Below are positions 1 to 10,804 of a stretch of 64,000 bases of DNA, piece by piece. Position 1 is the stretch's first letter. Every line of letters starts with the position of its first letter. This DNA is from Spongilla lacustris. Taxonomy: Eukaryota > Porifera > Demospongiae > Spongillida > Spongillidae. Where the stretch lies: assembly GCA_949361645.1 (NCBI GenBank), contig OX442416.1, forward strand, positions 11,537,869 through 11,601,868. The letters run 5' to 3'. Below the pieces are notes generated by a model. That model was not told the origin of the DNA. It ran no database searches and was given only the letters and a program-made list of their open reading frames with translations. Position numbers and translations under genes: made by a program.

Positions 1-609
1 CCCGTATGAATATACGCTTACTACAATTAGCCGGCTAAAGTGATTATCGTCGTGGATATGTGGATCATCGATGGATGGAAACATGCAATGCCCTTTTCAG
101 CATCCGGTTTTCAGGATATGAAATGCATGTCCTGCATCAGGCCCTATGTACGGCATCACATTAAATGATTACATGTAAGATTGGAATCTATATAAGCATT
201 ATACAAGGTCTGAGTACATAGAAAGGAATTATTATATACATTGTGAGGTTCCAAAATGACGATATTATATTAGCGATCTGATCCTAGCCTTCCATCCGCA
301 TTGAAATGCACTAATTATTATACCTACAAAATTACTTCAAGTGAAATCAGTCTGCTCACCACAAGTTTAAATCAACTCATTCCACAGCATCGAGTCTGTT
401 AGCAGATTTTTGGTATTTCTTAATTGAAGTCTGTACTTAGCGCAGCCATATTTAACATTAATTAGTGGATCGCACGTCTCGTCGGTATTTATTTGAAAGA
501 CCACAATTTTATTATGAAGAATATAAATGTATAACTAGATAATAAAATTATAGATATTAATTTTTCGCATGCCCGGAGCATTAAATTAAATGTATATACA
601 TGTATGCCG
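1..609 (+). repeat. Array upstream block, cut by OTU-element insertion
   Basis: This is the block that normally lies directly upstream of a family gene, recognised by the motifs CGTGGATATGTGGATCAT and GAGGTTCCAAAAT shared with many sites in the window. Here it runs only as far as ATGCCG and is then interrupted by the repeated OTU-type element, so no gene follows. No coding region is credible inside it. Equivalent interrupted blocks occur near 7060, 27780, 37120, 40805 and 52530. Confidence 0.75.
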
Positions 610-1568
610 GTGTCACAGGAAAATCTGTCGCCCGGAAATTGCGTTGCGGCGACAGTTTTTCCTGAGGAAATTATGCCGCTCACTATTAACGTCGCGACCG
701 TATATCTATAAGGAAAAACTGTTGCCTAGAAATACTGTCGCTCGCATGCTCGTGATCAATAATTGATACTTTCGGCAAAGGCATGCGATCTGTGATAATG
801 GGGAAGCTAAAATATTTGAACATTTCATACAATGCATGCAGCTAGGTATATGCAATACCGAATCCATGACAACTGACCGATATAAAGTCATAAGCGCTTT
901 GAAAATTCTGCCACTAGCTACGCTAGAACTTTCATAGTTTCAAATGGACCGGAATGCAAGTTTATAATGAATATTACAACATTAAAATGGCAGGTGAATA
1001 CACAAGACGTTACATCGTTACATCTTTTTAACTGTTTCAAAATGTTGATGCAGATTTGTTATGTATATAAGCTTTCATCTCGTTGCAAACCACTGCTATC
1101 TTCATCTGCTCATGTTTCAGCCATTACATGAATCTCCACATTGAGCATATACATAAATGATTGCATTCAACAATGAAAGTTAAGAAACTGTTAAGTAAAT
1201 CATATGTGTGGTTATAATAAGACACAGTTCTTGATGAAACTCTTGAGATCTTGTTATAACAAGTGACATACTTCTATAAAAAAGCAGTTTCCATCAGCTG
1301 CAATTCTAGTTGTTACTGCAGGATGATGTGACACATTGATCATTATAGGCTGCTGCACATGTGAATGATATCCAAGGACAAATGTCACCCCTAGTGAAGC
1401 AAATAATCTCTTTTGCTAAATGTTGCAAGATGGAATATAGTTTATTATGTTAATATGTTGTTCTTCTACTATCTGACATGATAAACTTGCGCATTGTTCA
1501 ATATGTTCTAATAAAGCATCTAAGGAAAATTGCTTGCCATGAAAATAAAAGTTCTCTTTTCAGTGACC
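610..1568 (+). mobile_element. OTU-type TIR element, copy A, right end missing
   Basis: It begins with the left terminal repeat GTGTCACAGGAAAATCTGTC and contains the same interior as the copies at 7661 and 37734, including a minus-strand OTU relic around 1200-1400. It stops abruptly after CAGTGACCCG, where it joins TGAACGTTGATTTCTCGGG of a downstream array block. The right TIR is therefore deleted. The OTU frame is damaged here. Confidence 0.65.
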
Positions 1569-1768
1569 CGTGAACGTTGATTTCTCGGGTGAATATTACG
1601 TGGTTAGTTTTTACTACAATGAACCGGTTAAAGTGATTTATTTATCGGATATGTGGATCATCTCTGGTGGATCATCTCTGGTGCAACCATGGAAGCATGC
1701 AATGCCCTTTTCAGCATCCTGTTTTCAGGATATGAAATGCATGTAACTACTCAATCGAATACTTTGAA
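1569..1768 (+). repeat. Deletion-joined upstream fragment without TATA box
   Basis: Sequence from the start of the upstream block (CTCGGGTGAATATTACG, then the ATATGTGGATCATCTCTGG motif) runs to ATGCATGTAACTACTCAA and is joined directly to TCGAATACTTTGAAATGG. About 600 bp found in other copies, including the TATATAAA box, is absent. G1 therefore has no family promoter. Confidence 0.7.
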
Positions 1769-2416
1769 ATGGCGTTAATCACACTCTTCGGTTTAATGCT
1801 GGTACTCTCCATCTCTACTATAACAGTAGGAGCTCCTATTAAACGACAGAGCTCAGACGACAGTACACTTACAACTCTCTATGGAGGTGTTATTTTTTTC
1901 GGAGAAGTAATTAGCAAATTGATGGTAGGATAAATCATTCTTACACTTAAGATCTCCACTGTTAATGCTAAATTTGTTTCGTTGCTTGCAGTTACCAAAT
2001 ATCACCAATGCGGCGCACACTGTGCTTGTCTCTGTGTGTCTCTTGAAGAACTATCCATGGTCACGTGAAAGCACCAACAGATTCTGGTGTTCTGTTTGCA
2101 ATGAAGGAAGCCATTTATTAATAACTCCTGCTCATGGGTAAATAGCAAGATAATTATGATGCGTGTTCATTTACTATTTTCTACATTGCAGCTTAAATCG
2201 TGGCTTGGTCAATCATTTTCGTGTGACGATTTGTCTGCTTACTGCAGAACAGCAAATGTGATGGGCAAAATTCAGAATATGCTTTATTCTACGCTCAAGG
2301 AAACCTTCTCCCAAACAAGTTACTCATGTACTGATTGGATCAATGCCAATCTCCATGGCTACAGTGATAACATCCAGAACTACATCAATAACACATGTCA
2401 GACTCTATGGCAATAG
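1769..2416 (+). pseudogene. G1, secreted six-cysteine family, frameshifted
   Basis: Exons by homology to the intact copies: 1769-1924, 1992-2137 and 2192-2416, with introns of 67 and 54 nt that keep GT-AG ends. Exon 1 is open (signal peptide and KR site present). Exon 2 is 146 nt instead of 144. One extra base lies in GAAAGCACCAACAG and another in GCCATTTATTAATAAC, so splicing into exon 3 reads a stop early in that exon. Exon 3 itself is undamaged (225 nt, four cysteines of this exon kept). The promoter TATA box is also gone. It shares its exon-3 variant start (LKSWLGQ) with G6, so the two descend from one duplicated unit. I infer a dead copy unless exon 3 is used separately. Confidence 0.75.
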
Positions 2417-3920
2417 AACTTTAATAATTAAATTGTCAGTTAGGATTTATAAAATATAATTAATACTTTCGTTTTGTCCTATCGGTATGTATAGTAGGTT
2501 AAGGTGTAAATTGATGCATACATCCATGTAGGTAAGGAAATTAGTTGCTCGCGTCTGCACTGCTGTTAAAAGTATATTACACTCAAAGATGGTCAAAATT
2601 AAACTTATTGAATTCGTACAATCTTGCACACAACATGTAAGCCGGCACACACATAAAAAAAAATTGATTTGATCAACAGAATACACAAACAGAAGCACAT
2701 ACAAGTTGAGGCAAGTAATTGCATGATTAAATGCATTACACAGGTTTAGTTACGGCCCCAGACCCTGATTCGCATAGCTGCGGATGGATTACACCACCGC
2801 TAGGTGGAAAGATCGATGTATTAACTTTCCACATTGCAGTGAAGTAATCCATTCGCAGCTGTGGGAATCAGGATCTGGGGCTGTGACTAACCCAGGTTAG
2901 CATGGCGACTGGATGCTGATAATAATTATAATCATTATAATTATCATATAAAATTATATACATAGCTTGTGTATAAACAATCGGTGCTGAACCCATTCAA
3001 TACGGCTGAATATAATTGGGGAGCCATGCAGAACTGATTCCAAAATTGAGTACTCCTTTCCATGCAGAAGAGATCTTGTACAAGGTATTAAGGAAAGGCA
3101 GTGTGGGATGAAAGCCTTCCAATAGAAGACAGCTCCATTTAGAAACCATGGCAGCAATACTGGAACAATGTGTACTTAAGATCTGAAGTCAAACACACAC
3201 CAAAATACATTATACTGAATGCAAACCTGAAAGAGAGTATCACTTTGAGAACGAAAGGAATTGTTGTGTTGTAAACATCACCGTATAAAGTTAGGATTTA
3301 TTTAAAACTTTACATTTTATCCTATCGGTATGTAGGTTAAGGTGTAAATTGATGCATACGTCCAAGGAGATAAGGAAGCACACAAAATCGATTTGATTTG
3401 AGAACTAAAAAAAAATGACAGAGCAGTTGTGTTGTAAACATCACCGTATACGTGGGCGGTGTCAAACTGATGTTGAATTCCCGTATGATTATCGTCGTGG
3501 ATATGTGGATTATCGATGGATGGAAACGTGGAATGCCCTTTTCGATAAGCATCCTGATTTCAGGATATGAAATGCATGTCTTGCATCAGGCTGCATGTAC
3601 GGCATCACATTAAATGATTACATCTAAGAGTGGAATCAATATAAGCATTATACAATGCATGTCTGAGTACATAGAAAGGAATTATTATATACATTGTGAG
3701 GTTCCAAAATTACGATATTATATTAGCGATCTGTTCCTAATTATAACCTTCCATCCACATTGACATGGCACTAATTATATTACCTACAAAATGACTTCAA
3801 GTGACATCCGTCTGCTTGCCACAATTTTGAATCAACTCATTCCACAGCATCGAGTCCATTAGCAGGTTTTTGGTATATCTTGAAGCCTGTACAGGCTGTA
3901 CTTAGCGCAGCCATATTGAA
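2417..3920 (+). repeat. Array block downstream of G1
   Basis: No gene is credible. The block holds the common 3' flank (GTAAATTGATGCATAC), the hairpin element at 2747-2889, a stretch shared with 18200-18780 and 33087-33985 (AACCATGGCAGCAATAC), then a partial upstream block (CGTGGATATGTGGATTATCG) that runs into truncated gene G2. The same order occurs after G6 and, with an added insertion, after G9. Confidence 0.7.
2747..2889. mobile_element. MITE-like hairpin element, copy 1
   Basis: The sequence is a near-perfect palindrome: TAGTTACGGCCCCAGACC at the left and its inverted counterpart GGATCTGGGGCTGTGACTA at the right. The arms are about 60 nt, with GGAAAG/CTTTCC close to the centre. It contains no ORF. 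Near-identical copies lie at 18057 and 31589, always at the same place in the array, so they were probably carried along by array duplication. A folded RNA hairpin would also be possible if transcribed. Confidence 0.7.
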
Positions 3921-4351
3921 CACACTATGCTTGTCTCTGTGTGTCTCTTGAAGAACTGATGTACCGATGGTCACGTGAAAAAAAAACAGATTCTGATTTT
4001 CTGTTTGCAATAAAGGAAGCCATTATGAATAACTCCTGCGCATGGGTAAATAGCAAGATAATTATAATGCGTGTTTATTTACTATTTTCTACATCGCAGC
4101 TTACATCGTCGCCTGGTCAATCATTTTCGTGTGACGATTTGTCTGCGTACTGCAGAACAGCAGATGTGATGGGCGAAATTCAGAATATGCTTTATTCTAA
4201 GCTCAAGGAAACCTTTCCCCAAACAAGTTACTCATGTACTGATTGGATCAATGCCAATCTCCATGGCTACAGTGATAACATCCAGAAGTACATCAATAAC
4301 ACATGTCAGACACTATGGCAATTGAACAATTGTCAGTTAGGATATATTTAG
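3921..4351 (+). pseudogene. G2, 5'-truncated family copy with lost stop codon
   Basis: Exon 1 and the first eight codons of exon 2 are missing; homology starts at CACACTATGCTTG. A 5-nt net insertion (GAACTGATGTACCGATGG) puts a stop in the original frame but creates an in-frame ATG TAC just before the WSRE motif. Remaining exon 2 ends at 4045, intron 2 is 4046-4099 (54 nt) and exon 3 starts at 4100. The usual TAG stop is TTG, so the frame continues for about eight extra residues and ends at 4351. It has no signal peptide. Same class as G7 and G10. Confidence 0.7.
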
Positions 4352-5460
4352 TACTTCACATTATATCCTATCGTACATGTATGTAGGTTAAGGTATAAAT
4401 TGATGCAAACGTCCACGTAGATAAGGAAATTAGCTGCACTGATACATTACACTCAAAGATCAGATAGTCATAATTAATCTTATTGAATTCCTACAATCTT
4501 ACTCACAACATGTAAGCACACACAGAGTAGTAGTCCGAAGCTCTCGCCATTCAATCGCGCATCATTGAAAAGAAAAAAAAGTGGATTTCGTATTTAGCGG
4601 TTATCATAATTACATAATAAGATCAGCTTTGTGAGAGACATGCAATTCTGATTTGGAATTTGGAATAACTAATTGTTGGAATTAAAACAGATGCACATTG
4701 GTTATACCAGGATGCTTTTACATATATAGCTTGTGTATAAACAATCGGCGCTTAACCCATTCAATACGGCTGAATATCTTTGTGGAGCCATACAGAAGTC
4801 GATACTTGAGTACTCTTTCAATGCCTTCAGCTAGCTTATCGGCCGTGATAGGTTCCTTGCGGACTTTCGGTCTATTCGAAGGTGGCTTGCACTAATGGTA
4901 ATGGTATGCAACCATGAAACTGCATGCCATGCCTCCTCTACTGCCTGTGGACTCACTGAGACAGTACCATACGGACCTCCTTTACAGGAACACTTGCATC
5001 AACTCAGACCTTCCATCTCCGATGTGCAGTCTTTGAAGTGCTGTCTGCCCTACTCTTTAAGCACTGTTGCAGGTATATAGGGGAAAGCCTCCGTGACTCA
5101 GGGTCCTCTCTAGTCTAGATTACTCAGCAATGGCCACATGCCTGAGGAGAATACATCTGCATGAAGAGAAAGGGCTGCAGTAAGTCATGCCAGTATGCTT
5201 AATCAACTCAAACCCTGGTATATATTTGTCACAGCCACGAAGCCCTGACCATACCCACCAGCATCTCTCAACCAAGGATCGGAAACTGCAACAAGTACCC
5301 ACCAAGGCTCACAATTACACACTACTATAGATGCAAGGCTGCAAATACATGCACAAACAGCACCATTTCCGGTGTCCATGCAAATACATGTATTAAGAGG
5401 CCAAAGTGCTGCGTGAAGCACCCGCAGTGTTGTAAACATCACCGCATACGTGGGCGGTGT
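4352..5460 (+). repeat. Array spacer block with poly-C-associated segment
   Basis: This block has the 3' flank, an AT-rich piece with GGTTATACCAGGATGC, the segment GCATATCGGCCGT-type (here GCTTATCGGCCGTG), then a piece with CTGCCTGTGGACTCACTG and GCCACATGCCTGAGGAG, ending in CGTGGGCGGTGTCAAACG. Short ORFs here change frame between repeat copies and are not conserved as protein, so I treat the whole block as noncoding. Related copies: 13346, 19189, 34418, 47736, 56266. Confidence 0.65.
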
Positions 5461-6214
5461 CAAACGAGGTTAGTTCTTACTACAATTAACCGGCTAAAGT
5501 GATTATCGTCGTGGATATGTGGATCATCGATGGTGCAACCATGGAAACATGCAATGCCCTTTTCAGCATCCTGTTTTCAAGATATGAAATGCATGTCCTG
5601 CATCGGGCTGCATGTACGGCATCATATTAAATGATTACATGTAAGAGTGGAATCAATATAAGCATTATACAAGGTCTGAGTAAATATAGAAAATAGTTAT
5701 TATATATACATGTACATTGTGAGGTTCCAAAATTACGATATTGTATTTGCAATCTGTTCCTAACCTTCCATCCGCATCCAAATAGTACTAATCACTTTAT
5801 CAGTGTGCTTGCCAAAAGTTTAAATAAGCTCAATTCACTACATCGAGTCCATTAGCAGATTTTTGATATTTCTTGATGCCTTTACTTAGCACAGCCATAA
5901 TTAGTGGATCGCGCATCTCGTATAGTATTTATGTGGTAGACCTCAATTTTATTATGAATATTCCGATACGGATGTGTAACTACATGTGCATCTAGATAAT
6001 GAAGTTATAGACGTTAATATTTTATGTTTTCACATGCCCGGAGCAATAAATGTAATGACATGTATGCCGGAAATCAATACTGTGGGATTTAATTAATGCG
6101 CGTTCAATTCTAGCATACCGAATTGTTCCTTACCAGGTTAGCCAGTTTCAATTTCCATATTATCTTCATATATAAACAACCCTCAAGCCTTAATGTTTTA
6201 TCAAATACCTTGAA
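5461..6214 (+). repeat. Complete upstream block of G3
   Basis: Intact form of the block preceding a family gene: ATATGTGGATCATCGATGG near the start, GAGGTTCCAAAATTACG in the middle, ATGCCGGAAATCAATACTG near the end, then the TATA box and a very short leader to the ATG at 6215. The position where OTU-type elements sit in other units (between ATGCCG and GAAATC) is empty here. No ORF is supported. Confidence 0.75.
6169..6176 (+). promoter_or_regulatory. TATA box of G3
   Basis: TATATAAA lies 46 nt before the ATG and is kept in context TTCATATATAAACA in most full copies. With usual TATA-to-start spacing, transcription would begin only about 10-20 nt before the ATG, giving a very short leader. Confidence 0.6.
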
Positions 6215-6860
6215 ATGGCATTAATCACACTTTTCGGTTTAATGCTGGTACTCTCCATCGCTACTATAACAGTAGGAGCTCCTATTAAACGACAGAGCTC
6301 AGACGACAGTGAACTTACAACTCTCTATGGAGGTGTTATTTTTTTCGGAGAAGTGATTAGCAAATTGATGGTAGGATAAATCATTCTTACACTTTAGATC
6401 TCCACTGTTAATGCTAAATTTATTTCATTGCTTGCAGTTACCAAATATCACCAATGCGGCGCACACTGTGCTTGTCTCTGTGTGTCTCTTGAAGAACTAT
6501 CCATGGTCACGTGAAAACACAACAGATTCTGATGTTCTGTTTGCAATGAAGGAAGCCATTATGAATAACTCCTGCTCATGGGTAAATAGCAAAATAATTA
6601 TGATGCGTGTTTATTCACTATTTTCTACATCGCAGCTTACATCGTCGCTTGGTCAATCATTTTCGTGTGACGATTTGTCTGCTTACTGCAGAACAGCAGA
6701 TGTGATGGGCAAAATTCAGAATATGCTTTATTCTACGCTCAAGGAAACCTTCCCCCAAACAAGTTACTCATGTACTGATTGGATCAATGCCAATCTCCAT
6801 GGCTACAGTGATAACATCCACAACTACATCAATAACACATATCAGACTCAATGGCAATAG
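6215..6860 (+). CDS. G3, secreted six-cysteine helical protein (one Cys lost)
   Basis: Reference description of the family. Exons 6215-6370, 6438-6581 and 6636-6860; introns 67 nt and 54 nt, both phase 0 and GT-AG. The spliced product has 174 residues. Residues 1-22 form a signal peptide (MALITLFGLMLVLS start) with a likely cut after G21-A22. K25-R26 is a dibasic site that could free a mature chain starting at Q27. Family cysteines are at about 68, 98, 111, 118, 146 and 169, and N-glycosylation sequons at 55, 79, 95 and 166. The chain looks mostly helical and has no membrane segment after the signal peptide. In this copy Cys169 is Tyr, leaving an odd cysteine. Intron 1 has an in-frame stop two codons after the donor. 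I do not recognise the family; an extracellular ligand, defence protein or structural secreted protein are all possible. No canonical AATAAA follows closely. Confidence 0.75.
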
Positions 6861-7660
6861 AACATTAATGATGAAATTGTCCATTAGGTTTTATAATACT
6901 ATTGATACTTTCGTTTTATCCTATCGGTATGTAGGCTAAGGTATAAATTGATGCATACGTCCAAATAGATAAGGAAGCACACAAATTTGATTTCATTTGA
7001 GAACTAAAGGAAATGACAGATAACATAAACATCACCCTATACGTTGGCGGTGCCAAATGTTGATTTCCCGTATGAATATACGCTTATTACAATTAACCGG
7101 CTAAAGTGATTATCGTCGTGGATATGTGGATCATCGATGGATGGAAACATGGAATGCCCTTTTCAGCATCCGGTTTTCAGGATATGAAATGCATGTCCTG
7201 CATCAGGCTGCATGTACGGCATCACATTAAATGATTACATAAATCTATATAAGCATTATACAAGGTCTGAGTACATAGAAAGGAAATATTATATACATTG
7301 TGAGGTTCCATAATGACGATATTATATTAGCGATCTGATCCTAGCCTTCTTGAAATAGCACTAATTATTTTACCTACAAAATGACTTCAAGTGAAATTAG
7401 TCTGCTCGCCACAAGTTTAAATCAACTCATTCCACAGCGTCGAGTCTGTTAACAGAATTTTTGGTATTTCTTAATTGAAGCCTGTACTTAGCGCAGCCAT
7501 ATTTAACATTAATTAGTGGATCACACATCTCGTCGGTATTTATTTGAAAGACCACAATTTTATTATGAAAAGTATAAATGTATAACTAGATAATAAAATT
7601 ATAGATATTAATTTTTCGCATGCCCGGAGCATTAAATTAAATGTATATACATGTATGCCG
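6861..7660 (+). repeat. 3' flank of G3 plus interrupted upstream block
   Basis: The 3' flank (TAGGTTTTATAATAC, then GTATAAATTGATGCATACG) passes into CGTTGGCGGTGCC and a second upstream block, which is cut at ATGCCG by the OTU-type element starting at 7661. No coding region is supported. Confidence 0.7.
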
Positions 7661-8802
7661 GTGTCACAGGAAAATCTGTCGCCCGGAAATTGTGTCGCGG
7701 TGACAGTTTTTACTAAGGATATTATGCCGCTCACAATTAACGTCGCGACCGTATATCTATAAGGAAATTCTGTTGCCTAGAAATACTGTCGCTCGCATGC
7801 TCGTGATCAATAATTGATACTTTCGGCAAAGGCATGCATGCGATCTGTGATGATGGGGAAGCTAAAATATTTGAATATTTCATACAATGCATGCAGCTAG
7901 GTATATGCAATACCGAATCCATGACAACTGACCGATATAAAGTCATAAGCGCTTTGAAAATTCTGCCACTAGCTACGCTAGAACTTTCATAGTTTCAAAT
8001 GGACCGGAATGCAAGTTTATAATGAATATTACAACATTAAAATGGCAGGTGAATACACAAGACGTTACATCTTACATCTTTTTAACCGTTTCAAAATGTT
8101 GATGGAGATTTGTTATGTATATAAGCTTTCATCTCGTTGCAAATCACTGCTAACTTCATCTGCTCATGTTTCAGCCATTACATGAATCTCCACATTGAGC
8201 ATATACATAAATGATTGCATTCAACAATGAAAGTTAAGAAACTGTTAAGAAAATCATATGTGTGGTTATAATAAGACGCAGTTCTTGATGAAACTCTTGA
8301 GATCTTGTTATAACAAGTGACATACTTCTATAAAGAAGCAGTTTCCATCAGCTGCAATTCTAGTTGTTGCTGCAGGATGATGTGACACATTGATCATTAT
8401 AGGCTGCTGCACATGTGAATGATATCCATGGACAAATGTCACCCCTAGTGAAGCAAATATTCTCTTTTGCTAAATGTTGCAAGATGGAATGTAGTTTATT
8501 ATGTTAATATGTTGTTCTTCTACTATCTGACATGATAAACTTGCGCATTGTTCAATATGTTCTACTGAATAAAGCATCTAAGGAAAATTGCTTGCCATGA
8601 AAATAAAAGTTCTCTTTTCAGTGACCCGTTTGCAATATCATCCAGTTCACATGAACTCATCAGAAAATAGATGTTTGCAAGGACAGCGACAGTATATTTC
8701 CTGGCGACAGAATTTCCTTAGGATATACGGTCGCTACGCTGATTGTGTGCGACATACATGTAATTTCCTAAGGAAAAACTGTAACCACCACACAATTCCC
8801 GG
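7661..8802 (+). mobile_element. OTU-type TIR element, copy B
   Basis: The left TIR begins GTGTCACAGGAAAATCTGTC. The right end runs to CACAATTCCCGG, where the last about 25 nt of the TIR are missing. The TIRs are about 130 nt and built from short repeated motifs such as GCGACAG and CCTAAGGA. The interior carries, on the minus strand, an acidic-start segment (near 8640) and an OTU-like stretch (about 8150-8450) with frame damage: two extra bases after the D-G-N-C codons. The family was amplified as part of the array unit. Confidence 0.65.
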
Positions 8803-9889
8803 CCAAAATAACAGCATGCCGCAAATTATTTAAAATAATATGTGAAGGAGCCGTGCAGAATTCAAAACTTGAGTACTCTTTCAATGCCTTCAGCATATCG
8901 GCCGTCAAAGCCACCAAGACCTGACCATACCCACCAGTAACTTTCCACAAAGGATCGGAAACTGCAACAAGTACCCACCAAGGCTGACAATTACACACTA
9001 CTATAGATGTAAGGCAACAAATACACACACAGAACCATTGCCAGGGTACATGCACGTACATGGGCCTAAGTGCTGCGTGAAGCACCCGCAGTGTTGTAAA
9101 TATCACCGTATACGTGGGCGGAGTCAAACGTTGATTTCTCGGGTGAATATTACGTGGTTAGTTTTTACTTCAATTAACCGGTTAAAGTGATTTATTTATC
9201 GGATATGTGGATCATCTCTGGTGCAACCATGGAAACATGCAATGCCCTTTTCAGCATCCTGTTTTCAGGATATGAAATGCATGTAACTACTCAATTGATT
9301 ACATTAATTAATTGATTACATGTAAGAGTGGAATTAATATAAGCATTATACAAGCTCTGAGTACATAGAAAGCAATTATTATATACATTGTGAGGTTCCA
9401 TAATTACGATATTATATCTGCAATCTGTTCCTAACCTTCCATCCGCATCCAAATAGCACTAATCACTTTATCAGTGTGCTTGCCACAAGTTTAAATAAGT
9501 TCATTTCACAGCATCGAGTCCATTAGCAGATTTTTGGTATTTCTTGAAGCCTGTACTTAGCGCAGCGATATTTAACATTCATTAGTGGATCGCGCATCTT
9601 GTATAGTATTTATTGGTAGACCACAATTTTATTATGAATATTCCGATACGGATGTGTAACTACATGTACATCTAGATAATGAAATTACAGATGTTAATAT
9701 TTTATGTTTTCGCATGCCCGGAGCATGAAATGTAATGACATGTTTACCGGAAATCAATACTGTGGGATTTAATGCTCATTCAATTCTAGCATACCGAATT
9801 GTTCCTTACCAGGTTAGCCAGTTTCAATTTCCATATTATCTTCATATATAAACAGCCTCAAGCCTTAATGTTTTATCGAATACTTTGAA
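8803..9889 (+). repeat. Spacer and complete upstream block of G4
   Basis: GGAGCCGTGCAGAATTC and GCATATCGGCCGTCAAAG mark the short spacer, which ends at CGTGGGCGGAGTCAAACG. The upstream block then runs to the ATG at 9890. An ORF on the minus strand here (8768-9127) is shared with 29485-29844 as DNA, but with no recognisable domain; I treat it as noncoding. Confidence 0.65.
9845..9852 (+). promoter_or_regulatory. TATA box of G4
   Basis: TATATAAA, 45 nt before the ATG; one base closer than in G3 because the following run reads AACAGCCTC. Confidence 0.55.
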
Positions 9890-10538
9890 ATGGCATTAAT
9901 CACATTCCTCGGTTTAATGCTGGTACTCTCCATCGCTACTATAACAGTAGGAGCTCCTATTAAACGACAGAGCTCCGACGACAGTACACTTACAACTCTC
10001 TATAGAGGTGTTATTTTTTTCGGAGAAGTGATTAGCAAATTGATGGTAGGATAAATCATTCTTACACTTAAGATCTCCACTGTTAATGCTAAATTTGTTT
10101 CATTGCTTGCAGTTGCCAAATATCACCAATGCGGCGCACACTGTGCTTGTCTCTGTGTGTCTCTTGAAGAACTATCCATGGTCACGTGAAAACACAACAG
10201 ATTCTGATGTTCTGTTTGCAATGAAGGAAGCCATTATTAATAACTCCTGCTCATGGGTAAATAGCAAGATAATTATAATGCGTGTTTATTTACTACTATT
10301 ATCTACATCGCAGCTATCATCGTCCCTTGGTCAATCATTTTCGTGTGACGATTTGTCTGCTTACTGCAGAACAGCAAATGTGATGGGAAAAATTCAGAAT
10401 ATGCTTTATTCTACGCTCAAGGAAACCTTCCCCCAAACAAGTTACTCATGTACTGATTGGATCAATGCCAATCTCCCAGGCAACAGTGATAATATCCGGA
10501 ACTTCATCAATAACACATGTCAGACACTTTGGCAATAG
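9890..10538 (+). CDS. G4, secreted six-cysteine family, intact
   Basis: Exons 9890-10045, 10113-10256 and 10314-10538; introns 67 and 57 nt. The second intron has an extra ACT triplet relative to G3. All six cysteines and the four sequons are kept. Differences from the family norm: ITFLGLM in the signal peptide, TLYRGV in the pro/mature N-terminal region, INNSCSW before the second intron, LSSSLGQ at the start of exon 3 and LPGNSDNIRNF near the C terminus. G13 is the closest relative (QGNSDNIRNF). It is convergent with inverted copy G5, about 1.1 kb away. Confidence 0.75.
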
Positions 10539-10804
10539 AACATTAATGATAAAATTGTCAGTTAGTATTATTAATGCTTCACATTTTATCCTATCGGTAT
10601 GTAGGTTAACGTGTAAATTGATGCACACGTCCAGGTAGATTAGTTGTTCGCGTCTGCAATGCTGTTAGTATACGGTATTACACTCAAAGATGGTCATATT
10701 TAAACTTAATAAAGTCCTACAATCTTACACAAAACATGTAAGCAAACACAGTGAAGTACATGTACTTAAATTGTGGCACAAATCTATCAACTCCAACTTG
10801 AAGT
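10539..10804 (+). repeat. 3' flank of G4 up to inversion junction
   Basis: Common 3' flank (ATCCTATCGGTATGTAGG, TTACACTCAAAGATGG) in the forward direction. It ends near GTGGCACAAATC, after which the array sequence is in reverse orientation. The junction is matched at 44291-44572 after G13. Confidence 0.6.

Noticed and set aside
6411..6860. A single uninterrupted 149-residue ORF starting MLNLFHCLQLP
   Set aside because: Its first nine residues come from intron 1 (branch/acceptor region TTCATTGCTTGCAG) and its middle 18 from intron 2. The true start is the signal-peptide ATG in exon 1.
8768..9127. 119-residue minus-strand ORF, recurring at 29485
   Set aside because: Shared only because the spacer DNA is duplicated. 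Other spacer copies break the frame and the sequence crosses element and spacer boundaries.
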